Positions 25,469 to 33,718 of a DNA stretch of 58,701 nt are shown in pieces. This stretch comes from an uncultured beta proteobacterium (lineage in GTDB: Bacteria; Pseudomonadota; Gammaproteobacteria; Burkholderiales; SG8-39), in the NCBI GenBank assembly GCA_902826155.1, contig CADEDU010000023.1, positions 1-58,701 on the forward strand, written 5' to 3'. Both the position numbers and the translations under genes were made by a program. Under the pieces are notes generated by a model. It made no database searches. It was not told the origin of the DNA and was given only the letters and a program-made list of their open reading frames with translations. Each line of letters begins with the position of its first letter. Positions within the stretch are counted from its first letter, which is position 1.

Positions 25469-26446
25469 ATGGCCCATAACGTGAACAGGTTGATGCAGCG
25501 ATTGGTGTGCGCGGCAGCGGTGGCAATAGCGAGCGCGAGCGCTATCGCTCAGGAGTTCCCGGCGAAGCCGCTGCGGTTCATGATCGGATTCGGTCCTGGC
25601 GGCAGCACCGATGCGACATCGCGGCTATTCGCGCAGAAGTTGAGCGAGCGGCTCGGTCAGCCGGTCGTGCCCGACCTGCGCACCGGCGCGACCGGATCGA
25701 TCGCCGCCGATGTCGTCGCCAAGGCGCCGCCCGACGGGCACACGCTGATCATGATCACCGGCGCGCATCCGGTTGTCGGCGCGATGTGGCGCAAGCCGAT
25801 GCATCATCCCGTCACCGATTTCGCGATGGTGTCCACGGTGGTGGCCTATCCGGTGGTGCTGTCGGTCGCGGCCAACTCGTCGATCGCAACGCTGGACGAC
25901 CTGCTTGCCCGCGCAAAGTCTCGCAAGCACGCCATCAGCTTCGGCTCGGCCGGGGTCGGCAGTGGTCAGCATCTGATCGGCGAGTGGATCGGTGCGGAGG
26001 CGGGCGTCGAATTGCTGCATGTGCCGTTCAAAGGCAACGCTGCCGCGCTCACCGAGATGCTTACCGGCCGCATCGACTTATTGATCGACACGCTGACCAG
26101 CGCCTATCCGCACATCCGCGCGGGCAAGGTGAGGGCGTTGACGGTAACGACACGTGAGCGCTCGTCGTTCCTGCCCGATACGCCGTCGATCTCCACGGTG
26201 CTGCCCAAGGTCGACTTCGCTTCGTGGGCCGGAATCGCCACCTCACCGGGCACGCCTGCGGCGGTAGTCAAGCGACTGAACAGCGAGATCCGCACGATCC
26301 TGCAGATGCCCGACGTGCAGCAGCGCTACACGGAGCTCGGCGGTGTGCCGATGGCCTCGACGCCGGACGAGATGCGCGCGCGCGTCGAAACGGAACTCGC
26401 ACGCTGGAACGCAGTGATCGACGCGCGCGGCATCGAGCGCAACTGA
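25469..26446 (+). CDS. Bug/TctC-family periplasmic binding protein
   Basis: A 325-residue receptor of the Bordetella uptake gene (TctC) family. The signal peptide is cleaved near SAIAQ and the mature start EFPAKPLRFMIGFGPGGSTDATSR is the family signature. Other conserved parts are ADVVAKAPPDGHTLIMI and LLHVPFKGNAAALTEMLTGRIDLLIDTL. No TctA/TctB permease genes lie nearby, as for most Bug genes. The ATG at 25469 has no strong Shine-Dalgarno sequence, so the exact start is less certain. Confidence 0.9.
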   Translation: MAHNVNRLMQRLVCAAAVAIASASAIAQEFPAKPLRFMIGFGPGGSTDATSRLFAQKLSERLGQPVVPDLRTGATGSIAADVVAKAPPDGHTLIMITGAHPVVGAMWRKPMHHPVTDFAMVSTVVAYPVVLSVAANSSIATLDDLLARAKSRKHAISFGSAGVGSGQHLIGEWIGAEAGVELLHVPFKGNAAALTEMLTGRIDLLIDTLTSAYPHIRAGKVRALTVTTRERSSFLPDTPSISTVLPKVDFASWAGIATSPGTPAAVVKRLNSEIRTILQMPDVQQRYTELGGVPMASTPDEMRARVETELARWNAVIDARGIERN

Positions 26447-26466
26447 CGCAATTGATTGATAGTTAC

Positions 26467-26489
26467 CAAGGGGGGGCGAACTCCCCTTG
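26467..26489. other. G-rich hairpin between the Bug and OsmC-like genes
   Basis: CAAGGGG and CCCCTTG form a 7-bp inverted repeat around a 9-nt loop within the 80-bp gap. No T-run follows on the plus strand, so it could be a weak terminator or a 5' leader structure of the downstream gene rather than a strong intrinsic terminator. Confidence 0.5.
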
Positions 26490-26526
26490 TTCTGACCGTC
26501 CGCAGACCAACCCACTGGAGGATCCC

Positions 26527-27744
26527 ATGGCCGACTCGATTCAACGCACCGACGCCATCGACAGCGCCGGCTTCCCGCTCGCATTCAAAGTCAAGCAGGG
26601 CACGAAACGCACGCCGGTCGTCGGTGCTGCCGCCGCACGCGACGTATTCAAGGTCGAACTGCGCGCGATGGGCGGGCATCAGAAGGAGTGTGTCGTCACC
26701 GAAGGCGAGGGCGGCACCGCGTTTCGCATGGTGAGCGATGAAGGGGCGGCGCTGAAAGGCACCGATCTGGCACCGTTCCCGTTGGGTTTTTTCAGTGCTG
26801 GCTATCAGGCCGATATCGAGAATCGGTTCATGGCGCTGGCCGCGGCAAAGGGCGTGGCTGTATCCGCGCTCGAGACGGAATTGGTGAACATCTACGAGTT
26901 CAATGGCTCGTTTTTCCGGGGCGACGGCAAGGGCTCGGCCGAGGCGCCGCGCATCAAGCTGAAGGTGAAGAGCGCCGCGAGCGCGGCCGACATCCAGACG
27001 CTGGCGCGGGCGGCGCTCGACGCATCACCGTTAGCGGCGTTGGTGCGTGCGCAGCCGCACAACACCTTCGCGCTGTACGTGAACGGCAAGCGCCGTGCGA
27101 TCGCGGCACCACCCGCTTCCAAGGCAACCGACGCGCCCGATCCGCTCAAGACCTGGACCGGCGTGCCGCGCCCGCTGGCCGGCTCGACTGCATTGGCCGA
27201 TGGCATCGTGAAAATCAACGATGCGCCGCCGCCCGACAAGAACGCGCCGCAGTTCGGGTTCTCGCAGGATCCGAGCGCCACGATCAAGCGCGCGATCGAG
27301 ATCCTCGGTGTGTCGAAGTGGGCGGGTGGCGTGACCGAGTCGGAAACCTGGGCAGGGCGTCCGGTCGGTTCGCGCTTCGGGCTGAAAAGCGATGAGCGCA
27401 CCGACCACGATCTGGCTGCCAGCGGCGTCGGCGTCGCCATGGCCGGCATCGCCTTCTGCCTGACGACGCAGCTGCTGCGCTATACCGAAGTGCACAAGAT
27501 GAACGTGCGCGCGATCCGCATGGTGCAGTACTCCCCGATCGAGCTGACAGGATCGGCCGCCGCGGGCAACCTCAAGGCGCTCGCACATCCGCTCGATACG
27601 CATGTGTTCGTGCATGGTGACGACACCGACGAGCGCATGGAGCGCCTGCTGGTCATGGCACAGAACACCTGCTACCTGCACGCGCTGCTGCACAACCCGT
27701 ACGAGACGGTGCTGCAGATCGAACTGAACGGTGTTGCCGTCTGA
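26527..27744 (+). CDS. OsmC-like protein with two OsmC-type regions
   Basis: A 405-residue cytoplasmic protein resembling the OsmC/Ohr superfamily. A first OsmC-like half has EGGTAFRMVSDEG and FPLGFFSAGYQADIENRFMALAAAKG. The C-terminal half contains ASGVGVAMAGIAFCLTTQLLRYTEVHKMNVRAIRMVQYS and ends in HALLHNPYETVLQIEL. Classical OsmC proteins are about 140 residues and reduce organic hydroperoxides with two cysteines; here the second half has a cysteine in AFCLTT and another in NTCYLHA, while the first half lacks an obvious peroxidatic pair. ATG 26527 follows GGAGG at good spacing. The next gene is an AhpD-like protein, so a redox or peroxide role is plausible. Confidence 0.75.
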   Translation: MADSIQRTDAIDSAGFPLAFKVKQGTKRTPVVGAAAARDVFKVELRAMGGHQKECVVTEGEGGTAFRMVSDEGAALKGTDLAPFPLGFFSAGYQADIENRFMALAAAKGVAVSALETELVNIYEFNGSFFRGDGKGSAEAPRIKLKVKSAASAADIQTLARAALDASPLAALVRAQPHNTFALYVNGKRRAIAAPPASKATDAPDPLKTWTGVPRPLAGSTALADGIVKINDAPPPDKNAPQFGFSQDPSATIKRAIEILGVSKWAGGVTESETWAGRPVGSRFGLKSDERTDHDLAASGVGVAMAGIAFCLTTQLLRYTEVHKMNVRAIRMVQYSPIELTGSAAAGNLKALAHPLDTHVFVHGDDTDERMERLLVMAQNTCYLHALLHNPYETVLQIELNGVAV

Positions 27745-27791
27745 CGGCGAGCGGCCATTTTCGAAAGCATACCGATGACGAAGGAATACCG

Positions 27792-28409
27792 ATGAACGCC
27801 AGAATGCCCGCGCCGCGCCTTGATCCGTTGCCGAGCGATCACACCGCGGAGCTCAAGGAGTCGTTCGATGTGTACGTGCGCGCGCTCGGCTTCATTCCGA
27901 ACAGCGTGCTCATCATGCAGCGCAAGCCGAAGATGGTGAAGGCACTGGCAAGCCTGGCCGCGGCAATCTGGGACCCGCAAGGCGAAGTCGATCGCGGCTT
28001 CAAGCGGCTGGTGGCGCATGTTGCCAGTCGCGCGGCCGGTTGCCAGTACTGCATGGCGCACACCGCCGGCGGTGCATTGCACATGGGAGTGGACGAGCAG
28101 CGGCTCGCAGCCATCTGGGAGTATCGGTCGAGCCCGTTGTTCTCGGAGAAGGAAAGGGTCGCGCTCGACGTGGCGATGGCGGCAGCGTCGGTGCCCAACG
28201 ACGTCACCGATGAGCTGTTCGCGAAGCTGCGCGCGCACTGGAGCGAGGGCGAGATCGTTGAACTGGTCGGCACGATCTCGATGTTCGGTTTCATGAACCG
28301 CTGGAACGACACGATGGCCACGCCGCTGGAAGCCGAGCCGGTCGAAGTCGGCGAAAAGTTCCTGAGCGGGCATGGTTGGGGCGTGGGCAAGCACGCCCGC
28401 GCAACCTGA
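27792..28409 (+). CDS. Carboxymuconolactone decarboxylase/AhpD-like protein
   Basis: A 205-residue protein with the AhpD/CMD core VAHVASRAAGCQYCMAHTAGGALHMG, where the CxxC pair and downstream histidine form the peroxidase-type active site of AhpD relatives, followed by LFSEKERVALDVAMAAASVPNDVTDELF. The CxxC favours alkylhydroperoxidase-like activity over true carboxymuconolactone decarboxylation. GAAGGAA precedes the start. It lies 47 bp after the OsmC-like gene, and 166 bp before the first SPL peptide gene. Confidence 0.9.
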   Translation: MNARMPAPRLDPLPSDHTAELKESFDVYVRALGFIPNSVLIMQRKPKMVKALASLAAAIWDPQGEVDRGFKRLVAHVASRAAGCQYCMAHTAGGALHMGVDEQRLAAIWEYRSSPLFSEKERVALDVAMAAASVPNDVTDELFAKLRAHWSEGEIVELVGTISMFGFMNRWNDTMATPLEAEPVEVGEKFLSGHGWGVGKHARAT

Positions 28410-28425
28410 GACGGGGGAGGGCTCG

Positions 28426-28512
28426 GTAGTTGCCGCAGCCTGCTCCGGGCGATTACCGAGAAAGCGAAGGATTGGCGGGTTGGCGCGACTAAGGCACGTG
28501 AGCGCAGCAAAC
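28426..28512 (+). promoter_or_regulatory. Conserved upstream module, copy 1 (before SPL peptide 1)
   Basis: This stretch aligns over about 87 bp with 37884-37970, almost without gaps. Shared landmarks in order are GTAGT with CCGCA just after it, CTCC, TACCGA, GCGA(A/G)G and CGACTAAGGSACGTGARCGC. The distance from GTAGT to CGACTAAGG is 60 bp here and 61 bp in copy 2. GCGAAG and GACTAA are 17 bp apart, the spacing of a -35/-10 pair, so an activator-dependent promoter is a reasonable reading. The peptide start codon is 90 bp after CGACTAAGG. Confidence 0.65.
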
Positions 28513-28575
28513 GGAACAAAACCCCGAAGCTGGCGCAACACGAACCAACCCTCAACCTACGCTTAGGAGCTTCAA

Positions 28576-28707
28576 ATGAAACGCATCATCGCCCTCGTCC
28601 TGTCCGCCATGGCCCTGTCGAACGTCGCTTTCGCCCAGAACGCCGACACGCAATCGAACCAGCAACGCGACGCGTTCGAAGTGCTGACCAAGTACAGCCC
28701 GCTGTAA
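28576..28707 (+). CDS. Small exported peptide with C-terminal SPL motif (SPL peptide 1)
   Basis: A 43-residue open frame with AGGAG 8 nt upstream. Residues 1-20 (MKRIIALVLSAMALSNVAFA) form a signal peptide with an AFA cleavage site, leaving a mature peptide of about 23 residues that starts QNADTQSN and ends AFEVLTKYSPL. It is closely related to the 44-residue peptide at 38300-38434 and shares its C-terminal motif with the 64-residue peptide at 38028-38222. Three related copies, a good ribosome-binding site and a following terminator make it a real gene although very short. Function unknown; no cysteines, so not a disulfide-bonded toxin. Confidence 0.85.
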   Translation: MKRIIALVLSAMALSNVAFAQNADTQSNQQRDAFEVLTKYSPL

Positions 28708-28824
28708 TCGAGTTGCAGCATCGCAGGAATCGGAAGGTCGCCACGCAGCGCGTTGCGTCTGGCAGGCGACCGACCGAAGCGGATTCTCAACGCTGTCAGC
28801 TTTTTGTTCTGCTTTCGGGTTTTT

Positions 28825-28856
28825 CCTGTCTTTCTCCTCCCCTGTCTTTCTCCTCC
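28825..28856. repeat. Two tandem 16-bp pyrimidine-rich repeats
   Basis: CCTGTCTTTCTCCTCC occurs twice in direct succession inside an unusually pyrimidine-rich stretch (28799-28860) between SPL peptide 1 and its terminator. It lies in the 3' untranslated region of the peptide transcript. The remainder of 28708-29006 holds no gene. Confidence 0.85.
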
Positions 28857-28869
28857 CCTTGTGATCTTG

Positions 28870-28906
28870 GCGGCCGGCCTGCGGGTTCGGCCGCGTTTGT
28901 TTTTTC
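28870..28906 (+). terminator. Rho-independent terminator after SPL peptide 1
   Basis: GCGGCCG (28870-28876) pairs with CGGCCGC (28888-28894) around an 11-nt loop, followed by GTTTGTTTTTTCG. It ends the short transcript before the next Bug gene. Confidence 0.75.
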
Positions 28907-29006
28907 GCCCCATCGATAGGGTTCGCAGCGTGATGCAAGCGGCAATCGAGTCGCTGCACGCTCGCAGCTTCTTGCTATGCTTCATGCAACCTTCGGGAGG
29001 ATTGTG

Positions 29007-30011
29007 ATGAAGCTTTGGCGAGCGATCGGGTCCGTTCATAGACGGGCGGTGTTGCGGTTTGGCGCGGTGGTAGCCATGGGTGCGCTCGTTGCGTATCCGG
29101 CGGCAGCGCGCGATTTCCCCACCAAGCCGGTGCGGCTGGTGATCCCGTACACCGCCGGCGGACCGGTGGACATCGTCGGGCGCGCGCTGCAGACCAAGCT
29201 GCAGGAGCTGTGGGGCCAGCAGATGATCGTCGACAACAAGCCCGGCGGCTCCGCGATGATCGGCAGCGATTTCGTCGCCAAGGCAGTGCCCGACGGCTAC
29301 ACGTTGCTGCTCGCGGGTATCCAGACGCACGCGATGAACGTCGCCACGGTGAAGAAGTTGCTGTATGACCCGGTGCGCGATTTCACGCCGATCGCCGAGA
29401 CGACGCGCTCCAACTGGATCGTTGCCGCCAACGCCTCGATGAACGTCAAGACGGTGCAGGAACTGGTGGCCAAGCTCAAGGCCGAGCCCGATCGCTATTC
29501 CTACGGTTCATCGGGCGTCGGCGGGCTGTCGCATCTGGCCTTCGAGATGCTCAAGGCCGAGATCGGCATCCGCGCGATCCACGTTCCGTACAAGGGCACG
29601 AGCCAGGCCGTCACCGATCTGGTGGGCGGGCAGATACAGATGGTGATGGGCGATCACGCTTCGCTGATCCCGCATGCAAAGGCAGGCAAGATCGTGCTGC
29701 TGGCGATGACCGGCAACGTGCGCTCCCGGCTGATCCCCGACGTGCCGACGCTGTCGGAAACCGTGGCGCCGGGTTTCAACGTACAGACCTGGCAAGGCGT
29801 GTTCGGCCCGCCCGGTATGAACGCCGAACTGGTGCGTCTGATCAATGCCGATGTCGTCAAAGCGCTGGCCGCGCCGGAGATCGCCGATCGCCTGCGCACC
29901 GCGGGCTATGAGCCGGTAGGTTCCACCGTCGATGCGTTCACCGCGCTCATTCCAAGTGAAGTGAAGCGTTGGGCGCAGATCGGCAAGAGTGCGGGCATCA
30001 AGCCTGAGTAG
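29007..30011 (+). CDS. Bug/TctC-family periplasmic binding protein
   Basis: A 334-residue Bug receptor. The signal region VRL-type N terminus ends near AAAR before DFPTKPVRLVIPYTAGGPVDIVGRAL, followed by DNKPGGSAMIGSDFVAKAVPDGYTLLLA and AIHVPYKGTSQAVTDLVGGQIQMVMGD. GGGAGG lies 6 nt before the ATG at 29007, supporting this start over an in-frame ATG 30 bp upstream. It is followed by the convergent self-fused RdhA-like gene; no permease partners are near. Confidence 0.92.
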   Translation: MKLWRAIGSVHRRAVLRFGAVVAMGALVAYPAAARDFPTKPVRLVIPYTAGGPVDIVGRALQTKLQELWGQQMIVDNKPGGSAMIGSDFVAKAVPDGYTLLLAGIQTHAMNVATVKKLLYDPVRDFTPIAETTRSNWIVAANASMNVKTVQELVAKLKAEPDRYSYGSSGVGGLSHLAFEMLKAEIGIRAIHVPYKGTSQAVTDLVGGQIQMVMGDHASLIPHAKAGKIVLLAMTGNVRSRLIPDVPTLSETVAPGFNVQTWQGVFGPPGMNAELVRLINADVVKALAAPEIADRLRTAGYEPVGSTVDAFTALIPSEVKRWAQIGKSAGIKPE

Positions 30012-30016
30012 AACTT

Positions 30017-30031
30017 CGCTACGGCGTAGCG
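30017..30031. other. Short perfect hairpin between convergent genes
   Basis: CGCTAC-GGC-GTAGCG is a perfect 6-bp stem with a 3-nt loop, lying 5 bp after the Bug stop codon and 9 bp before the end of the convergent RdhA-like gene. A T6 run begins 13 bp downstream, so it is at best a weak terminator. Confidence 0.4.
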
Positions 30032-30040
30032 CCTCACCAT

Positions 30041-32152
30041 CTACTTTTTTGATCGATCGGCAACGCGAGTCCGTGCCGCGCGCGGCGCCTCTGCGCTCGC
30101 ATACGCCTGCTGACCAGCCGCGCGGTCGACCGGTACCACGGTCGTCATCGTCGTGCCGCCGGGCGGCTGCAACGCCGGGGGAAACATTGCGAGCTTCTGG
30201 CCGGCCGCCAGTTTGGTGCCGCGTGCAAGATCGAGGTCGCGCTCGTTGGTACCGGCGCGCGGTTTGACGGCAACGCCGTCCACGATCTCCAGATCGAACC
30301 ACCAGCGCTTGACCGTATTGCGCACGCCGCCGCTCATCTGATCGTCGTAGTCGATCAACGCCTTGCGCGCAGCCGGAACGTCGATCGACAGCCACAGCAG
30401 CCGGTCGGATTCGACCAGATCCTCGCGGTTGTACGGGCAGGTCTTCATGCAGCGTCCGCAGGCCGAGCCCTTCATGTTGGTCAGCCGGTACTTGCCGCAT
30501 TTCTCCACATCGGGCTTCCAGATCTCGTAGCCGTTGAACATCACCTTCGGCCCGTACGGAATGGCATTGCACGGACACTCGCGTGCGCACTTGAAGCACA
30601 TCTCGCACACGGCCTGCAAACCGAAATCGATCGGCTTGTCGGGAACGAGCGGCAGATCGGTGGTGAACACCACCGACTTCGAGCGCGGGCCGATGAACGG
30701 GTTGAGCACCAGCTCGCCGATACGCGACATCTCGCCCAACCCGGCCATCAACACGGTCGGGATGTGCAGCACCTCGGAGTGCGCGTTGGAGTGCACGCGG
30801 GAAGAGAACCCCAGCCGGCGCAGATGTGCGGCCATGACGCCGGCGATCGTCGCGCCGCGCATGTACGCACGCATCGATTGCGAGCCGGAGATCCAGTCGT
30901 CGCCCGACGCGCCCTCCATCGTCTCGAAGCCCTGGTCGATCAGCATCACCACGGCATACGGGTGGTAGGCCTCGATCGGCTTGCCCTGTTGCTCGTCGTG
31001 CGAGTAGTACATCCACGGTTCGGCGCGACAGATGCCTACCAGGTCCGCGCCCATGTAGTAGCCCAGCGCCTTGATCGCTTCGCTGTTGCGCTGCGCATCG
31101 CCGAACGCCTGACCGGCCGCGGTCGGTGCGAGCGGTTCACGCGTGCCCTGGATCGGCACCATGTTGCGAATCAACGGCGTCATCGCGAGCGCCAGCGGAT
31201 GCTTGACGGCGAAGCGCGTGCGTTCGGCCTTGGGCTTGTCACCCAGATCGCCCGCGAGCGCGCGGGTGAACAGGTCGGCGCGCTTGGGTATCCGTTGGAT
31301 CTCGTCGCGCACGATCAGTGTCGTCGGTTCAGCCACGCGCTTGATGCGCTCCATCGGATAGCGGCCCAGATGCATCGGCCGGCGCGCTTCCTCCGCTTCG
31401 GTCCAACCGGGGCGCGTCCCGGGCTTGCCCATGTATGCGTCGCCCGAGGGCCACTCGAGCGAAGCATCCGGAGCGATCGGCAGATCGACGCCCAGTTCCA
31501 GATCGGTGGTCACGACTCCGAGGCGAAAACCGCGACGTGAGAACGGCATCGCGAGGTGGCCATTGACGGCCTTGGCGACGCCCGCCCGTTGCGCGATGCG
31601 TTCGATGTCGATGTGCGTATCGTCGGCGACGTGCCCGCGCGCACTCCAGCCGAGCGCGCGCACGTAACCCGACAGCACCACGGCGAGCTCCGCGCAGAAC
31701 AGATCGGTGCGCGCGGCGTTGGTGCCCCGTATCCACTCGGCGCCCGGCTCGCCCGGTCGAGGCTCGCGGCCGAACTCGATCAGATAGACGAACGCAAACC
31801 GATGAGCCGCGTGCTCGCTCGCAGTCCAATCGGCATCGTGGATCGCGCATGCGCCGGCCAGCGTCGCGCCGAGAAAGTACGCCGAGGCCTTCAGGTTGGC
31901 GGTGCGCAGCTGCAGGTCGTCGGGAATCGGCGCGAGCGCCGATGCGGGCTGCCCTTCGATGAAGCGCGCAAAGAGTTTCCGGTATTCGGGAATCGCGGCG
32001 GTGATTGCGTGCTCAGCTGCCGGATTGCGATCGATGGGCATCGCGGCGGGCTGCGGCGATGCCTCGGCCATTCGAGGCAGCAACTCGGTCGGCAGTACGC
32101 CCATGTCGAACGGGCGATCGCGATTGGAAAACAGGCGGGACACAGCGCGCAC
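30041..32152 (-). CDS. Self-fused reductive-dehalogenase-like (RdhA family) protein
   Basis: A 703-residue cytoplasmic protein made of two related halves, the architecture known from aerobic catabolic dehalogenases such as NpRdhA and BhbA. The C-terminal half (about 350-580) has GADLVGICRAEPWMYYS, AGLGEMSRIGELVLNPFIGPRSKSVVFTTDLPL and two 4Fe-4S motifs: C516-x2-C519-x2-C522-x3-C526-P, then C552 with C565-x2-C568-x3-C572-P. The N-terminal half (about 50-230) repeats the pattern (FLGATLAGACAI, GFRLGVVTTDLELGVDLPI) without cluster cysteines. No Tat signal, no fused ferredoxin/flavin reductase domain. Two GTG starts are possible; the one at 32143 (second Val) has GGAG at better spacing than 32152. 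Substrate unknown. Confidence 0.88.
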   Translation of the reverse strand: MRAVSRLFSNRDRPFDMGVLPTELLPRMAEASPQPAAMPIDRNPAAEHAITAAIPEYRKLFARFIEGQPASALAPIPDDLQLRTANLKASAYFLGATLAGACAIHDADWTASEHAAHRFAFVYLIEFGREPRPGEPGAEWIRGTNAARTDLFCAELAVVLSGYVRALGWSARGHVADDTHIDIERIAQRAGVAKAVNGHLAMPFSRRGFRLGVVTTDLELGVDLPIAPDASLEWPSGDAYMGKPGTRPGWTEAEEARRPMHLGRYPMERIKRVAEPTTLIVRDEIQRIPKRADLFTRALAGDLGDKPKAERTRFAVKHPLALAMTPLIRNMVPIQGTREPLAPTAAGQAFGDAQRNSEAIKALGYYMGADLVGICRAEPWMYYSHDEQQGKPIEAYHPYAVVMLIDQGFETMEGASGDDWISGSQSMRAYMRGATIAGVMAAHLRRLGFSSRVHSNAHSEVLHIPTVLMAGLGEMSRIGELVLNPFIGPRSKSVVFTTDLPLVPDKPIDFGLQAVCEMCFKCARECPCNAIPYGPKVMFNGYEIWKPDVEKCGKYRLTNMKGSACGRCMKTCPYNREDLVESDRLLWLSIDVPAARKALIDYDDQMSGGVRNTVKRWWFDLEIVDGVAVKPRAGTNERDLDLARGTKLAAGQKLAMFPPALQPPGGTTMTTVVPVDRAAGQQAYASAEAPRAARTRVADRSKK

Positions 32153-32292
32153 TCCGGCTGTTGGAACGAATTTGCGTCAGTGTAAGAGTCCGCGGCCTTT
32201 TGTGAAACGTCCCCGCGCATGGAGAGTGCGTGCCTCAGGGCAAATCGCGTCGTCGGGTAAGTACGGATTGCACTGATCGCTGCCCGCGACCA

Positions 32293-33000
32293 TCACGCTG
32301 TTGCAACCGGCGCTACGCCCATCGATTCGCGTAGCTCGATCAGGCCACGACGGATCCACGTTTTCGCGGTGCCGACCGGGACGGCCATCGCAAGCGCGAC
32401 CTCGACGTGCGACTTGTCCTCAAGGAAGGCGAGGGTCAGCGCGCGCTGCTGGTTGAGGGTCAGCCGGTCGAGGCATCGATCCAGTCGCAGCGCGGCGCGA
32501 CGCGTGTTGACGTTGTCCTCCGGAGCGGGCTCATCGCTCGCCACATGCTCGAGCCGCTCGAGATGATCCTCGTCGGCATCGGGCTCGGCCTCGAAGCGCG
32601 TATGACGCAACACGTCGAGCGCTCGATTGCGCACGATCGCCACCAGCCAGGTGAAAGGCGCCGCCATGTTCGGGTCGTATCGCGCGGCGTTGATCCAGAC
32701 GCTGGTGAAGGCATCCTGCAGGACTTCCTCCGCGGTGGCCTGGCGGCGCACGATCCGCATCGCCACGCCGAACAGGCTCGGTGCGGTGAGCGCGTAGAGC
32801 TGCTCGAAGGCGCGGGTGTCACGTCGCCCGGTCGCCAGCAGCACCGGCACCAGATCAGGACGTGCGACGTTTCCCGTGGCTTTGCGCCGACGTCCGTGAG
32901 GCGCGAGCCGGGTGTGCGGCACTTCGATCGGTGGCGCGGGCTCCGCACGGACCGGCGCGCCGACGAATGGCTCCGCGTCGAACAGGACTTCCGCTTGCAT
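32293..33000 (-). CDS. ECF-type RNA polymerase sigma factor
   Basis: A 235-residue sigma-70 family factor with region 2 (FEQLYALTAPSLFGVAMRIVRRQATAEEVLQDAFTSVWINAARYDP, then WLVAIVRNRALDVLR) and region 4 (LTLNQQRALTLAFLEDKSHVEVALAMAVPVGTAKTWIRRGLIELRE). The sequence is closest by eye to SigK-like ECF groups, which normally have an anti-sigma gene downstream; none is seen here, where the RdhA-like gene follows after 140 bp. A non-conserved basic N-terminal extension of about 50 residues precedes region 2. AGAGGAGG precedes the ATG. It is 58 bp downstream of a second ECF sigma gene. Confidence 0.93.
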   Translation of the reverse strand: MQAEVLFDAEPFVGAPVRAEPAPPIEVPHTRLAPHGRRRKATGNVARPDLVPVLLATGRRDTRAFEQLYALTAPSLFGVAMRIVRRQATAEEVLQDAFTSVWINAARYDPNMAAPFTWLVAIVRNRALDVLRHTRFEAEPDADEDHLERLEHVASDEPAPEDNVNTRRAALRLDRCLDRLTLNQQRALTLAFLEDKSHVEVALAMAVPVGTAKTWIRRGLIELRESMGVAPVATA

Positions 33001-33058
33001 GCGCAGCCTCCTCTTGATGACGCCCGTTGCAGCTTTATTGGATGTTGTGGTGACCGCG

Positions 33059-33718
33059 CTATCGCTGGACCGGGTTGCGCTCGTTGGCCATGGCCGATTG
33101 CAGGCTCTTGCGCGCCCGGTGCACCATGCCCCACACGTTCTCGGGGGTCGTGGCCAGCATCTCGGAGATTTCGCTCGTTTCGTGGCCGAGAATCTCGCTC
33201 AGCACGAATGCGCGTGCGGTGCGCGAGGGTAGTTGCTCCAACTGCTGCTCGAACCGCGCCCACAGCGCCTTCTCGGCTATCACCGCCTCCGGGCCGCGCG
33301 CAAAGCTGTCCGTCATCGGGCTGACCTCGGCCGCCACGACCTCTTCGGTTTGTCCGCCGCCGTCCTCGTCGTCGCCGTGCCGGAGCGCGTCGAGGCTGAT
33401 CGGATCGCGTGCCTGCTGGCGGAAGGTGTCGAGAATCTTGTGGCGCAGGATGCTCACCAGCCAGGTGCGAACGCTGCTGTGCCCGGAGAAGCGTTCGGCG
33501 CTGGTCATCGCGGCGATCAGGGTCTCCTGCACCAGATCGTCGGCCAGATCCTGGTCCTTCACCTGGCCCATCGCGAAGCCGTGCAGATAGGCGCGATGCG
33601 AGGCGAGTTCGTCGGCGTTCAACCGCGCGGCCGGGGTAGGCGTGGGGCCTGCGCGTCGGTCGGCGCTGGGGCGTGGACGTGGACGTTGCTGTGGCAAGGC
33701 AAGGCTCATCGATTGCAT
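33059..33718 (-). CDS. ECF-type RNA polymerase sigma factor (RpoE-like)
   Basis: A 219-residue ECF sigma factor: region 2 in FAMGQVKDQDLADDLVQETLIAAM and VRTWLVSILRHKILDTFRQQ, and region 4 in LPSRTARAFVLSEILGHETSEISEMLATTPENVWGMVHRARKSLQ. The ATG at 33718 is preceded by GGAG at about 7 nt. This start lies inside the last codons of the upstream 6-phosphogluconolactonase-like gene (13-bp overlap), so translation is probably coupled to it. A proline/arginine-rich N-terminal stretch precedes region 2. No anti-sigma gene is recognised. Confidence 0.92.
   Translation of the reverse strand: MQSMSLALPQQRPRPRPSADRRAGPTPTPAARLNADELASHRAYLHGFAMGQVKDQDLADDLVQETLIAAMTSAERFSGHSSVRTWLVSILRHKILDTFRQQARDPISLDALRHGDDEDGGGQTEEVVAAEVSPMTDSFARGPEAVIAEKALWARFEQQLEQLPSRTARAFVLSEILGHETSEISEMLATTPENVWGMVHRARKSLQSAMANERNPVQR

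Noticed and set aside
26224..26526. Longer N terminus for the OsmC-like protein
   Set aside because: The extension overlaps the Bug gene and lacks family similarity; ATG 26527 has a strong Shine-Dalgarno sequence.
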